A DNA stretch of 64,000 nucleotides from Cupriavidus pauculus (GTDB lineage: Bacteria > Pseudomonadota > Gammaproteobacteria > Burkholderiales > Burkholderiaceae). Position 1 is the first letter of the stretch, and every line of letters begins with the position of its first letter. The stretch is from the NCBI RefSeq assembly GCF_008693385.1, contig NZ_CP044067.1:3019501-3083500 (forward strand), written 5' to 3'. Under the pieces are notes generated by a model that saw nothing but the letters and a program-made list of their open reading frames with translations, was not told the DNA's origin and did no database searches. The position numbers were made by a program, and so were the translations under genes. Shown piece after piece: positions 1-8,365 of this stretch.

Positions 1-489
1 GGCCACGGCTACGGCGGCGAGGTCATTACCGAAGCCGGTGCGCGCGACAAGGTCAGGGCGCTCGTCTACGTGGCCGCGCTGCAGCCGGACGTGGGCGAGG
101 GCATGGCCCAGCTCGTGGCATCGAAGCCCGGCGCGGGCGCCGCGTTCGCATCGACGCGCGACGGTCATCTGTCGATCGATCCGGCCGCCTTCCATGCGGA
201 CTACGCGGCCGACCTGACCACGAACCGCACGGACTTCATGGCCGCGTCGCAGGTGCCGATCACCACGGCCGCCTACAACGCGAACGTGTGGACGGCCGCA
301 TGGCGCGACAAGCCGAGCTACGGCATCGTCGCGACCGAAGATCGCATCGTGAGCCCGGATCTGCAGCGCTGGATGTACCAGCGCGCGGGCGCCCGGATCA
401 CCGAGATCAAGGCCAGCCACGCGGTACACGTTTCGCAGCCGGAAGCCGTCGCGCAGGTCATCGAAGACGCCGCGCGCGCCGCGAACTAA
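1..489 (+). CDS. alpha/beta hydrolase, 3' part, nucleophile Ser replaced by Gly
   Basis: The frame is open from base 1, so the start lies before the window and 162 C-terminal residues are seen. The first visible residues, GHGYGG, sit where small alpha/beta hydrolases of the GHSYGG(A/E)VITEAG type carry the nucleophile elbow. The Ser position reads Gly (codon GGC). The C-terminal part keeps the usual layout, including a motif around SHAVHVSQP that would supply the catalytic His, and an Asp-containing segment (ATEDRIVSP) before it. I infer a member of the fold that is either inactive as a Ser hydrolase or carries a point change; a single A-to-G base difference would explain it. It ends 41 bases before the next gene. 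Confident on family, not on activity. Confidence 0.75.
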   Translation, partial: GHGYGGEVITEAGARDKVRALVYVAALQPDVGEGMAQLVASKPGAGAAFASTRDGHLSIDPAAFHADYAADLTTNRTDFMAASQVPITTAAYNANVWTAAWRDKPSYGIVATEDRIVSPDLQRWMYQRAGARITEIKASHAVHVSQPEAVAQVIEDAARAAN

Positions 490-530
490 CACCCCCTCGA
501 ACCACTTGTCCGAAACCAAGGAGTCCTGAC

Positions 531-815
531 ATGTCCATCACCAAGACCACCCGCGCCACCCTCGCCACCGCCGCCGCGCTCGTCGCGCTGGCCTCGCTGT
601 CCACCGTTGCCGCGCCGGCCCATGCCGCCGACAAGAAGGACGCGCCGGGCCGCTGCTATGGCGTCAATGCCTGCAAGGGCGAAAGCCTGTGCGCGACGGC
701 GAGCAACGATTGCGCCGGCCTCAACGATTGCAAGGGAAAAGGCGTAGTCGTCAAGCCCGCCTCGACGTGCCTGAAGGAAGGCGGCACGCTGACGGAGCCG
801 AAACAGAAGAAGTAA
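531..815 (+). CDS. small periplasmic Cys-rich protein, bufferin (BufA)-like
   Basis: 94 residues. A Sec signal peptide (about 1-33, ending APAHAA) precedes a short mature part with six Cys at 42, 48, 54, 61, 67 and 80, spaced in repeats of the form CYGVNACKG, NDCAGLNDCKGKG and TCLKEGG. This pattern matches the BufA2/DUF2282-like family, periplasmic metal-binding peptides whose Cys are modified by a DUF692 multinuclear-iron enzyme (BufB, helped by BufC). The ATG has an AAGGAG ribosome site seven bases upstream. No DUF692 or BufC gene lies downstream; the next gene is an unrelated lipoprotein. Role in copper or zinc buffering is inferred from the family. Confidence 0.75.
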   Translation: MSITKTTRATLATAAALVALASLSTVAAPAHAADKKDAPGRCYGVNACKGESLCATASNDCAGLNDCKGKGVVVKPASTCLKEGGTLTEPKQKK

Positions 816-838
816 GGCGATTCGCAAGTTGTGTCAAC

Positions 839-856
839 GCCGGCACGCGGGCCGGC
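839..856. other. short GC-rich inverted repeat after the bufferin-like gene
   Basis: GCCGGC-acgcgg-GCCGGC, 24 bases past the stop at 815 and before the lipoprotein start at 900. There is no T-run, so it may only be an mRNA-end hairpin. Confidence 0.3.
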
Positions 857-899
857 ACCGAACTTCATCATGGGCGCTCATTCCTTATGAAGGGCGTTC

Positions 900-3245
900 A
901 TGAGAACTTCCAGAAGCATCGCGCGCGGACATCACTGTTCCGTCGCACTTGTCATGGTCCTGTTGCAGGGGTGCGGCGGGGACGACGGCCCATCCGCCAG
1001 CCATGCCGTCGCGCCGCCGTCGAGTCCGGCGCCGATTTCCGCAACCGCATTGACCGCGGTGCCCGAGGCCGTCGCCCTGAAGCTTGACACCATCGAGCCG
1101 ACGGCGGGGCCGGAGGGCGCGTCCATCGCGCTGCGCGGCAACGGCTTTACGCGGGGGACCAGGGTCCGGTGGGGCGATACGTTGCTGCACACCGAGTTTC
1201 AGTCGGCCACCCAGATCGCCGTCACGCTGCCCGGCACGGCCACCGATGCCGACGTGACGCACGTCGTGGAAGCCGTTCGCGAGGATGGCGCCAGGGCGGT
1301 GTCCCCGGCTTCGCTGACGCTGGAGGCGCTGCCCGTGCGGGCGTCGCTCGAGAAGACCGACGCGCAGGCCGGCGAGATCGTACGGATTACCGGAAGCGGG
1401 CTGCACAGGGTCGTCCAGGTGGACATGAATGGCGACACGGCGAACGTCATCGACACCGCGAGCGATGGGTCATGGCTCGACGTCGAGGTGCCCGAAGGGG
1501 GGAGCGACGGCACCGTCGAACTGTGGGACGGGCAGAAGCGCAGCTATGCGGTCGGATACCTGAAGAAGACGGGCAGCGCGCCTCTGCCCGTGACGATCGA
1601 AGACGTGCAGATCGGCCAGACGCACCTTTACGCCGTTGGCCGCGGGCAGAAGCATCCGTACATGCGGTTCGTGGCCAACAAGCCGACCATGGTGAAGGTC
1701 CGGCTGAAGCCGGCCCCCGATGCGGGAAAGGCGTTGCCCACGGTGCGACTCATGGCTGCGAACAGCGCCCGCGGCGCGACCTGGTTCGACATGAAAGGCC
1801 CCGCCGAACTCGGCGCCGGCGCCGTGGCGCAGGACGATCTCGCCAACAGCTACACGCTGACGCTCGATCCCTCGTGGATGCAGCGCGGATTCCGGATTCG
1901 CGTCGAAGCGCACGACAAGCGCTCGCCGGCCAGCATCAGCCGCGTCTCCTACACGACCGGTGCCAGTGTTCCGCGGCGGACGTTCATGCGCGTGCATGTC
2001 GTGAACCTGGTGCCCGATGGCACCAAGCCTGCCGCCCCCAGCTTCGCGGTGCTGGAGCGCGCGCTGCGCGAGCAGTTCCCGCTGTCGGATGTCAGGCTCT
2101 TCAAGCATCCCAGGCAGGTCAGGCTCCGTGGCAAGCGGTTCCCGGGCAACGAGGAAGCGTGGCTGGATGCGCTGGAGCGAGAGCGTGTGGCGAGTCGCGG
2201 AGGATCCAGCGATTTCTTTGTCGGCTTCTCGCCGGTCATTGGAAGCGGGCTGGCCTATGCACCGGGCCGCGTATCGGTATTGCCCGCGACCTGGACCGGG
2301 GCAGACCCCGTCAGCAGCGTCATGTTGCATGAACTGGGCCACAACTTTGGGCGGGATCACACCTGGGAGGACCGCCGGTTTCCATACTGGCGCAATGGTG
2401 TCCGCGCGAAGAACGCGTTCCAGGAGGGCGCGCTTGCCGGCGGTCCATGGCGCTACTACGAGGGACGCATGTTCAGTCCCACGGCGTTCTCGGACATCAT
2501 GTCGTACAACGAGCCGAGTTCCATTTCGGATTTCACCTACGCAAACATCCTCTCGCAGATGCCAAGCGATACCAGGCGGCGCGTGGGCACGGATCTGGCC
2601 GAAGCGGGAGCGGCGGGCGAGCCGTGCGACGGCTTGGGCTGTGGCGACGATGCGGCGATGTCTCTGCACGTGTCGGGTGTCCTGAAGGATGACGGCGCTA
2701 CCGCGCAGCTGAATCCGGTGGTGGCGATTCCCGTGACGTCGGAGACGGTGGCATTGGAGGCGTCCGCGCCGCGCGGGCCCGCCGAACTCGAGGTACGCAC
2801 CGCCGCCGGCACGTTCCGGTTCCCGCTGGAACTTGCCGTGATCGAACGCCGGGCATCCCCACCGGCAACGGTGTTCAGTGTCACCGTTCCCGCCATGCGC
2901 GGTATCGAATCGATCTACGTCGTTCGCGATGGGAAGCCCGTTGTCACGGCGCTGGCGACGCCGGACGCGGGCACCGACGCGTTCGCGCCGGACAAGGCGG
3001 CCGCCGGAGCCGTGCGTACGGGCTGGGGTAGCTATCGCATCGACGGACGCACGCTGAACCTGCGGTGGGATGCGCGGCGCTACCCCTGGCTCAGTGCGTG
3101 GGCGCGTGTCGAAGGCCGGACGGTACCGGTCGCGGTGGCGGAAAGCGGTGGGACGTTCGCGTCGGAGATCGATGCCAGCGCGACGGCGTTCATCGTCACG
3201 CTGAGCGATGGCCTCAACAGCGAGGTGCATCGCATCGCGCGATAG
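900..3245 (+). CDS. surface lipoprotein with TIG/IPT domains and metzincin-type zinc protease domain
   Basis: 781 residues. The N-terminus carries a lipoprotein signal peptide with lipobox LLQGC, giving lipidated Cys25, then a Ser/Pro linker. Two beta-sandwich segments of IPT/TIG type follow (about 60-140, starting IEPTAGPEG, and about 145-225). The central domain holds the zinc motif HELGHNFGRDH at 477-487, where H477, H481 and H487 are ligands and E478 is the catalytic base. A Met-turn-like DIMSYN follows with Met at 534, as expected for metzincins (HExxHxxGxxH plus Met-turn). The remaining 240 residues look like further beta-sandwich domains. The protein should sit on the cell envelope, facing the periplasm or outside. 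Substrate unknown. It is monocistronic: its own start follows an AAGGGCG site, and a hairpin follows the stop. Confidence 0.8.
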   Translation: MRTSRSIARGHHCSVALVMVLLQGCGGDDGPSASHAVAPPSSPAPISATALTAVPEAVALKLDTIEPTAGPEGASIALRGNGFTRGTRVRWGDTLLHTEFQSATQIAVTLPGTATDADVTHVVEAVREDGARAVSPASLTLEALPVRASLEKTDAQAGEIVRITGSGLHRVVQVDMNGDTANVIDTASDGSWLDVEVPEGGSDGTVELWDGQKRSYAVGYLKKTGSAPLPVTIEDVQIGQTHLYAVGRGQKHPYMRFVANKPTMVKVRLKPAPDAGKALPTVRLMAANSARGATWFDMKGPAELGAGAVAQDDLANSYTLTLDPSWMQRGFRIRVEAHDKRSPASISRVSYTTGASVPRRTFMRVHVVNLVPDGTKPAAPSFAVLERALREQFPLSDVRLFKHPRQVRLRGKRFPGNEEAWLDALERERVASRGGSSDFFVGFSPVIGSGLAYAPGRVSVLPATWTGADPVSSVMLHELGHNFGRDHTWEDRRFPYWRNGVRAKNAFQEGALAGGPWRYYEGRMFSPTAFSDIMSYNEPSSISDFTYANILSQMPSDTRRRVGTDLAEAGAAGEPCDGLGCGDDAAMSLHVSGVLKDDGATAQLNPVVAIPVTSETVALEASAPRGPAELEVRTAAGTFRFPLELAVIERRASPPATVFSVTVPAMRGIESIYVVRDGKPVVTALATPDAGTDAFAPDKAAAGAVRTGWGSYRIDGRTLNLRWDARRYPWLSAWARVEGRTVPVAVAESGGTFASEIDASATAFIVTLSDGLNSEVHRIAR

Positions 3246-3252
3246 CATGCAT

Positions 3253-3276
3253 CGGCTCCCTGCGCGCGGGGAGCCG
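3253..3276. terminator. hairpin between convergent genes
   Basis: Perfect 8-bp stem CGGCTCCC/GGGAGCCG with an 8-base loop, seven bases after the stop of the + strand lipoprotein and ten bases beyond the stop of the - strand gene ending at 3287. Only a weak T stretch follows on either side, so bidirectional termination is plausible but not strong. Confidence 0.5.
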
Positions 3277-3286
3277 TCGTTTCCCG

Positions 3287-3559
3287 TTACTGCTGCTGTT
3301 GCAGCCTCGCGAAGTTCTCCGCGCGAAGCTCCCGGTACAGCGCCTGACGGCGCTGGTATTCGGTGCCGAACACGAACGGCGAACCGTCGCCGCGGTTCAG
3401 GGCCGAGAGGCCGGACTTCACATAAGCGTCCAGATCGGCGTCGATATAGGCGCGCGAGGTGTTCTGCGCGGCATCGACGGGCGTGCTGGCTTGCGCCGTC
3501 ACGGCAAACGCGGAGAAGAGCAGCGTGGCGGCGAGGGTGGAGAGGGCAAGGCGTTTCAT
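3287..3559 (-). CDS. small exported protein, unknown function
   Basis: 90 residues starting at MKRLALS, chosen because it gives a clean Sec signal peptide (cleavage near AQAS, about residue 25) and has an AAGGAA ribosome site just upstream. The mature part of about 65 residues is polar, with a YIDADLDAYVKSG segment followed by an Arg/Gln-rich helix ending QQQQ. It resembles the many short periplasmic proteins of Burkholderiales annotated only as domains of unknown function. I do not recognise a specific family. It stands alone, convergent with the lipoprotein gene. Confidence 0.65.
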   Translation of the reverse strand: MKRLALSTLAATLLFSAFAVTAQASTPVDAAQNTSRAYIDADLDAYVKSGLSALNRGDGSPFVFGTEYQRRQALYRELRAENFARLQQQQ

Positions 3560-3739
3560 GATCGGTTCCTTCAACAGGTTGTGTGCAGTAGGACGTCTGC
3601 GAGATGCCATCTATTCCATGCGTTGCGGCATCGCTTGCGTTGGGTTCCATTTGACTGCCAACCTGTATCGCCGGTATTTCTCGGAACGTATCGCCTTGTA
3701 TGAAAATGTCGCCGGCGAGTGTGACGCTTACATTTCGAT

Positions 3740-3749
3740 ACATCGATGT
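3740..3749. promoter_or_regulatory. palindrome upstream of small lipoprotein gene
   Basis: ACATCGATGT, a perfect 10-bp palindrome 41 bases before the ATG at 3791. The 3560-3790 gap is visibly more AT-rich than its surroundings and must hold the promoters for the two divergent small genes. No clear -35/-10 pair could be fixed. Confidence 0.25.
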
Positions 3750-3790
3750 CATATCATGTCGCCCGATCGCACTTCTCTACGGGAGACTTC

Positions 3791-4174
3791 ATGAACGGCA
3801 TCCGTGCATTCTTCATCGCCACCCTGGCCACCCCCATGCTCGTGGCCTGCGCAAGCAGCGGGCCTTCGGCCATCGAAGCGCGCGATCCCAGGGTGATCCA
3901 GTCCAAGGCGAGCGTGAGCGACCTCGTGCTGTGCCTCAAGGGCTGGCTGAAGGAAGACGCCACGGTGATCGCGTATCCGGAACCGGGCAAGGTCGATATC
4001 CGCATCGCGGACGGCGGCCAGGCCGAGTCGAAGTACTTCCATGTGGTGAGCCTGCGGCAGGCGCGCGACGGCACGACCGTCGAGGTGCGCAGTGCCGACG
4101 AATGGCATCCGATGATGAGCACGGGTCGCGTGGTCGGCCGCGTGGAGGATTGCAAGCCCGGCACCGCGCGCTGA
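3791..4174 (+). CDS. small lipoprotein, unknown function
   Basis: 127 residues. I chose the ATG at 3791 because the sequence then begins MNGIRAFF and continues to a lipobox LVAC with lipid-carrying Cys at about residue 20; a GGGAGA site lies about five bases upstream. The mature part is a compact domain of about 100 residues with two Cys (LVLCLKGW and EDCKPG) that could form a disulfide. Envelope location is expected. No family recognised; it resembles small Burkholderiales lipoproteins found beside no fixed partner. Confidence 0.7.
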   Translation: MNGIRAFFIATLATPMLVACASSGPSAIEARDPRVIQSKASVSDLVLCLKGWLKEDATVIAYPEPGKVDIRIADGGQAESKYFHVVSLRQARDGTTVEVRSADEWHPMMSTGRVVGRVEDCKPGTAR

Positions 4175-4215
4175 GTTGCATCGTAAAAACGCCAATTTAC
4201 TCAATTAACCGCCAA

Positions 4216-4229
4216 GACGCGGCCGCGTC
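4216..4229. other. 14-bp perfect palindrome in intergenic region
   Basis: GACGCGGCCGCGTC, 42 bases after the lipoprotein stop and about 84 bases before the next start. It could be a short hairpin at the end of the upstream mRNA. There is no T-run. Confidence 0.3.
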
Positions 4230-4312
4230 CGCATCACCGGGCCCGGCAGACTGCTCAGGTTTCCGCGAAAGTTGCCGATAGATCACGAATGCTCCTTATT
4301 CGATGATCGGAC

Positions 4313-5899
4313 ATGGTCGCTATCGCTTCCTCCCTCAGCGCGAGCCTGAATCAGACTGGCGCGGCCTCCGCCGCGCCGGCTGGCAGCCGGCCCGCCCCCG
4401 CCAGCAACGCCGCCCCGACGAACCGGAGCGGATCCGTGACGCTGGGTCAGACCGGCGCATCGCCGGTCTACACGCTTGCGCAACTCTCTCCGAGCTACGC
4501 ATGGCAGCGCGCCTCGAGCGACGCGATTTCGTCCCATCTGGCGGGCAATGTCCTGACGACTTCGCTCGGCAGCCGGTTCGCCGGGCTCGGCGCGGCCATG
4601 CTCGAGCGATTCCGCACGGACGCAAGCGACTATTCGCAGTCGGTCATTGCCGTCGGGCCGAATGCAGCGGCCGGGGAGGCCAGTGGGACGAGCGACATTG
4701 GCGATTCGCGTTTTCAGGCGCCCGCTACCAACGAGGTGGGGCTGACGCTAAACCTTCGCAGCGGGGCGACGGTGACCGTCACGCTCGGCAGCGACCGGGA
4801 CCGGCTGGCCGTGCGCGTGGCGGTCACGGACGGTACGCTGACCGCCGCGGACCGCGAAGCGCTGGCCGGCTTGTCGAATGCGTTCCAGACCGCCCTCGAC
4901 GCGCTCGGGGAAGTACCGCCACGCCTCGACCTCGGCAACCTGCTCGATACCGATCCCAAGGTGATCGCATCCGTGAACCTGCATGCGACGATCGACGCGG
5001 GTCAGAACAAGACGCAGTCGATCGACTTTGCCGCAGACGACCGGCAACGCACCGTCACGGTCCGGGGACCGGCCGGCGATATCGACGTCAAGGTCGATAT
5101 GGCCAACGCCGCAACCCTCGGCAGCGCCGCGCAGCAGGCTTCCGCGATCCAGCACTACCTCAGGCAGTTCGATGCGGCGAAATCCCGCGGGCAGGCCGAT
5201 CCGGCGCTGATGGCGATGTTCAAGGACGCCTTCGCGACCCTGCACGGCCATCGCGACGGCAGCGGCGCGTCCGGCGCGGGAGGCATCCGCGCGGCCGGCT
5301 CGAACATTCAGCTGAGCGTGGCCGATCGCGGCATGATGACGGGTCTCGGCGATTTCGACGCGTCGATCACGCAGGCGGCCGTGGCCAGCAACCCGATGCG
5401 TTCGGACGAGGTCGATTCGTTCGCGTATCAGGCGTCGCAGCACACGCAGATCATGGGTAGCTCCAGCGACGACCGCAACGTGCATCAGCGTCAGACGTCG
5501 AAGCTTGACGCGAGCTTCCACCGTTCGCTGTTCAACGACACGCCGCTGATGCTGTCGGAGAGCCGTTACTCGCAGAACTACATCTACGAGCAGATTCACG
5601 ACACGGCCAGCAGCGACATGCGGCTTGCCTATGCCGATGGCGCGCTCGTCGAGGCGACGGTCACGCAGGCCGCCGACCAGTCGCGCCGCGTGCAGAAGTA
5701 CGAGCTCGGGCATCTGGAGTCGGACGTCACGGACCCCTCGTCGAAGTCGCGCACGTTCGATGTCCTCGGGATGATCCAGGAGGCGGTGCGCAACGACACC
5801 ATGCACCGCGTGGACGACGATCTGCAGCGCGACGACATCCTGTCGCGCATGCATGACAGCGTGCTGCTGCGCGCGAGCGCCGCTCAGCTCGCGAGCTGA
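4313..5899 (+). CDS. 528-residue protein of unknown function
   Basis: No signal peptide and no membrane segment. The first 60 residues are rich in Ser, Ala, Thr and Pro (MVAIASSLSASLNQTG at the start), like the disordered N-termini of type III effectors or flagellar export substrates. The middle (about 140-230) is a regular beta-rich segment including LTLNLRSGATVTVTLGSD and DREALAGLSNAFQTAL. The C-terminal half is helical and polar. I recall similar segments in proteobacterial proteins of unknown function but cannot name a family. The start has only a weak ribosome site. Its last 16 bases overlap the convergent permease gene ending at 5884. Whether it is exported by the secretion system at the other end of the window is speculation. 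Confidence 0.65.
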   Translation: MVAIASSLSASLNQTGAASAAPAGSRPAPASNAAPTNRSGSVTLGQTGASPVYTLAQLSPSYAWQRASSDAISSHLAGNVLTTSLGSRFAGLGAAMLERFRTDASDYSQSVIAVGPNAAAGEASGTSDIGDSRFQAPATNEVGLTLNLRSGATVTVTLGSDRDRLAVRVAVTDGTLTAADREALAGLSNAFQTALDALGEVPPRLDLGNLLDTDPKVIASVNLHATIDAGQNKTQSIDFAADDRQRTVTVRGPAGDIDVKVDMANAATLGSAAQQASAIQHYLRQFDAAKSRGQADPALMAMFKDAFATLHGHRDGSGASGAGGIRAAGSNIQLSVADRGMMTGLGDFDASITQAAVASNPMRSDEVDSFAYQASQHTQIMGSSSDDRNVHQRQTSKLDASFHRSLFNDTPLMLSESRYSQNYIYEQIHDTASSDMRLAYADGALVEATVTQAADQSRRVQKYELGHLESDVTDPSSKSRTFDVLGMIQEAVRNDTMHRVDDDLQRDDILSRMHDSVLLRASAAQLAS

Positions 5900-6759
5900 C
5901 GGCGGTACTCGGGCACCAGCCCCTGCGGCCGGTAGATCAGCGCGAGAATCAGGCCCACGCCGATCAGCATCAGGCGCAGGGCCGCGAGCTGCGCCGGCGC
6001 GAGCCAGCCGATATGGTCGTTGAGAAAGCGCGTGCCCTCGAGCAGCAGGATCACCGTGAACGCGCTCAGGATCACGCCGCGGTTGCTGCCGCGCCCGCCG
6101 ATGATCACGCCCATGAACGCATAGGCGGTGATGATCGGCCCGAACTGCGTGGGGTCGATGTACTGGTAGTAGCCGGCATGCAGCGCGCCGGCGACGCCCG
6201 TGATGGCCGCGCCGATGCCGAACAGCTTCACACGCAGCCACAGCACGTCCTTGCCCGCCGTCGCGGCGACGAGCGGGTCGTCGCGTAGCGCCCGCGCGGC
6301 ACGCCCGAGCGGGGACCGGGCGATCGTCTCCAGCAAGCCGAAGCTCAGCAGCAGCGCCGCGAGGCAGAGCGCGAGAAACGCGCCATCGCCCGCGACCGGC
6401 CGCGCGATATTGGCAATGCCGAGGCTGCCGCGCGTGAGCCACTCCTCGTGGATGGCGACCAGCCGCAGGCATTCCGCAAAGCCGAGCGTGACGATCGCCA
6501 GATAGTCGTCGGCCAGCCGCAGCGAGATCAGACTGGTGAGCGCGCCGGCGACGCCGGTCAGCGCGATGGCCGCGCCGAGCGCGAGCCACGGCGATGCGCC
6601 GCTGGCAGCGACCTGCGCATAGACATAGGCGGCCAGCATATAGAACCCGAACAGCCCGAAGTTGACCATGCCGGTCAGGCCCCATTGCAGGTTCAGCGCG
6701 AGCGCGGCGATGCCGGCGATGGACACCAGGACGAGGAGGGAAATCAGGTAGCTGGTCAT
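5884..6759 (-). CDS. Liv-type ABC importer permease (LivM-like)
   Basis: 291 residues, almost wholly hydrophobic, eight to nine predicted membrane helices. It matches the second permease of the branched-chain amino acid (HAAT) importer family: the N-terminal LALNLQWGLTGMVNFG segment, ADDYLAIVTLGF, and the cytoplasmic coupling loop with SPLGRAARALRDD. The ATG overlaps the stop of the LivH-like gene by four bases (ATGA), showing translational coupling. It is the last gene of the nine-gene minus-strand run. Substrate is set by the binding protein and is unknown. Confidence 0.9.
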   Translation of the reverse strand: MTSYLISLLVLVSIAGIAALALNLQWGLTGMVNFGLFGFYMLAAYVYAQVAASGASPWLALGAAIALTGVAGALTSLISLRLADDYLAIVTLGFAECLRLVAIHEEWLTRGSLGIANIARPVAGDGAFLALCLAALLLSFGLLETIARSPLGRAARALRDDPLVAATAGKDVLWLRVKLFGIGAAITGVAGALHAGYYQYIDPTQFGPIITAYAFMGVIIGGRGSNRGVILSAFTVILLLEGTRFLNDHIGWLAPAQLAALRLMLIGVGLILALIYRPQGLVPEYRRQLAS

Positions 6760-7625
6760 TTGGCGAGGCGGGCGGTGCCGAAGATGCCCCAGGGGCGAAT
6801 CAGCAGCAGAAGGGTCAGCACGGCGAAGGCGACGAGCGGACGGTAGTGCGGCGCGATGACGAGGGTCGAGAGCTCGGCGCTGACACCGAGCACGAGCGCG
6901 CCGGCCACCGCGGCCATGGGATGCGCAATGCCGCCGAGGATGGCCGCCGCGAAGACCTGGATCACATAATTCCAGCCCATCTGCGGGTCGAGCGTCGAAT
7001 CGAGTCCGATCAGCATGCCGGCGGTCGTGGCGAGCCCGCCCGCGATAAACCAGGTGGCGCCGATCACGCGATTCGCGACGATGCCGCGCGCGGCCGCGAG
7101 CGGAGCATTGTCGGCCACCGCGCGCATGGCGCGGCCCAGCGCGGTAAAGCGGAACACGCCCCACACCAGCGCAAGGCTTGCCACGCCGATGGCGACGATC
7201 AGCAGTTGCTCGTGATTCACGCGCAGGCCGGCAAGCCGCAGCGGCCGCGCGGGATCCACCGCGTAGCCCACCGGCGCGTTGCCGGCGACAAAGCGCACGA
7301 GGTTCTCCAGCACGAATGCGACGCCCATGCTGGCGACGAGCAGCGTCACGGGCGAGCGCTCGCGCAACGGACGATAGACGAGCCGATCGACCAGCATGGC
7401 GAGGCCGCCGCCGAGCACGATGCCCGCGAGCGCCGCCGCCCACAGCGGCCAGCCGAGGCCCGCGTTGAAGGCGTAGATGGCATAGGCACCGGCGGTCAGC
7501 ATCGCGCCGATCGCGAAATTGGCGAAGCGCAGCACGCTGAAGGTCAGGGCGAGCGCCAGCGCGGGCAGGGCGACGAGCAGGCCGGACACCACGCCGTTGA
7601 ACAGGATTTGAAGCGTATCGATCAT
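6756..7625 (-). CDS. Liv-type ABC importer permease (LivH-like)
   Basis: 289 residues, membrane protein of the LivH type. It starts MIDTLQILFNGVVSG, carries the family segment GLALTFSVLRFANFA-like (here ALALTFSVLRFANFA) and a coupling loop TALGRAMRAVADN, and ends IRPWGIFGTARLAK. It pairs with the LivM-like permease that it overlaps by four bases. It also overlaps the ATPase gene upstream (ending 7622) by four bases. Together the two form the channel of the importer. Confidence 0.9.
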   Translation of the reverse strand: MIDTLQILFNGVVSGLLVALPALALALTFSVLRFANFAIGAMLTAGAYAIYAFNAGLGWPLWAAALAGIVLGGGLAMLVDRLVYRPLRERSPVTLLVASMGVAFVLENLVRFVAGNAPVGYAVDPARPLRLAGLRVNHEQLLIVAIGVASLALVWGVFRFTALGRAMRAVADNAPLAAARGIVANRVIGATWFIAGGLATTAGMLIGLDSTLDPQMGWNYVIQVFAAAILGGIAHPMAAVAGALVLGVSAELSTLVIAPHYRPLVAFAVLTLLLLIRPWGIFGTARLAK

Positions 7626-8365
7626 GTAGGCAGGGCGTGACCAAAGAACAATGCCGACAGATCGGCGTCATGCAGCAGATGCGCGGCGCTCGCGCGGAGG
7701 CGAATCTCCCCATTGACGAGCACGACGCCATGGTCGGCCACGCGCAGGCCGAGCCGCACGTTCTGCTCGATCATCAGCAGCGTGATGCCGGTGGCGCGGA
7801 TATCGGCGATGCGATCGAACAGCAGCGATGCATTGCGTGGCGAGAGGCCGGCGGAGGGTTCGTCGAGGACGAGCAGCGACGGGTTCTGCATCAGCGCCGA
7901 GGCCATCGCGGCCATCTGCCGCTGGCCGCCACTGAGCAGGCCCGCGGGCGTGGCGAGGCGGTCCGCGATTTCCGGGAACAGTGCGAGTACCTCGTCGCGC
8001 CGTGCGCGTTCCAGTGCGCGCGCATGGCGGCCGGCACGACCATGCAGTGCTTCCCAGCCGAGCCGCAGGTTGTCGGCGACGCTGAGATTCGGGAACACAT
8101 TCCGCTCCTGCGGCACATAGGCAAGGCCGAGCCGCGTGCGCGCGGGCGCGTCGAGCGTACCGATCTCGCGCTCGCCGAGCCCGATGCTCCCCGACATCAG
8201 CGGCACGAGGCCGACCACGCTCTTCAGCAGCGTCGATTTGCCCGACCCGTTGGGGCCGATCACGGTCAGCGCGCCGCCAGCGGGGATATCGAGCGACACG
8301 CCATGCACGATCGCCTTGCCGTGATAGCCGGCGGTGACGCCGTCGAGGATCAGGGGAGCGGTCAT
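7622..8365 (-). CDS. Liv-type ABC importer ATPase (LivF-like)
   Basis: 247 residues. Walker A GPNGSGKST at 37-45, signature LSGGQRQ, Walker B LLVLDEPSAGLSP and the H-loop region IEQNVRLG are intact, so ATP hydrolysis is expected. The SAGLSP after Walker B is typical of LivF rather than LivG. I chose the ATG at 8365, which overlaps the upstream LivG-like stop by four bases. A longer frame upstream is only the antisense-free extension inside the neighbouring gene. Confidence 0.92.
   Translation of the reverse strand: MTAPLILDGVTAGYHGKAIVHGVSLDIPAGGALTVIGPNGSGKSTLLKSVVGLVPLMSGSIGLGEREIGTLDAPARTRLGLAYVPQERNVFPNLSVADNLRLGWEALHGRAGRHARALERARRDEVLALFPEIADRLATPAGLLSGGQRQMAAMASALMQNPSLLVLDEPSAGLSPRNASLLFDRIADIRATGITLLMIEQNVRLGLRVADHGVVLVNGEIRLRASAAHLLHDADLSALFFGHALPT

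Noticed and set aside
1470..3752. 760-codon open frame on the - strand opposite the metalloprotease gene
   Set aside because: GC-rich third positions open the antisense frame. Its product is Arg/Pro/His-rich without domains, while the + frame has a signal peptide, zinc motif and TIG domains.
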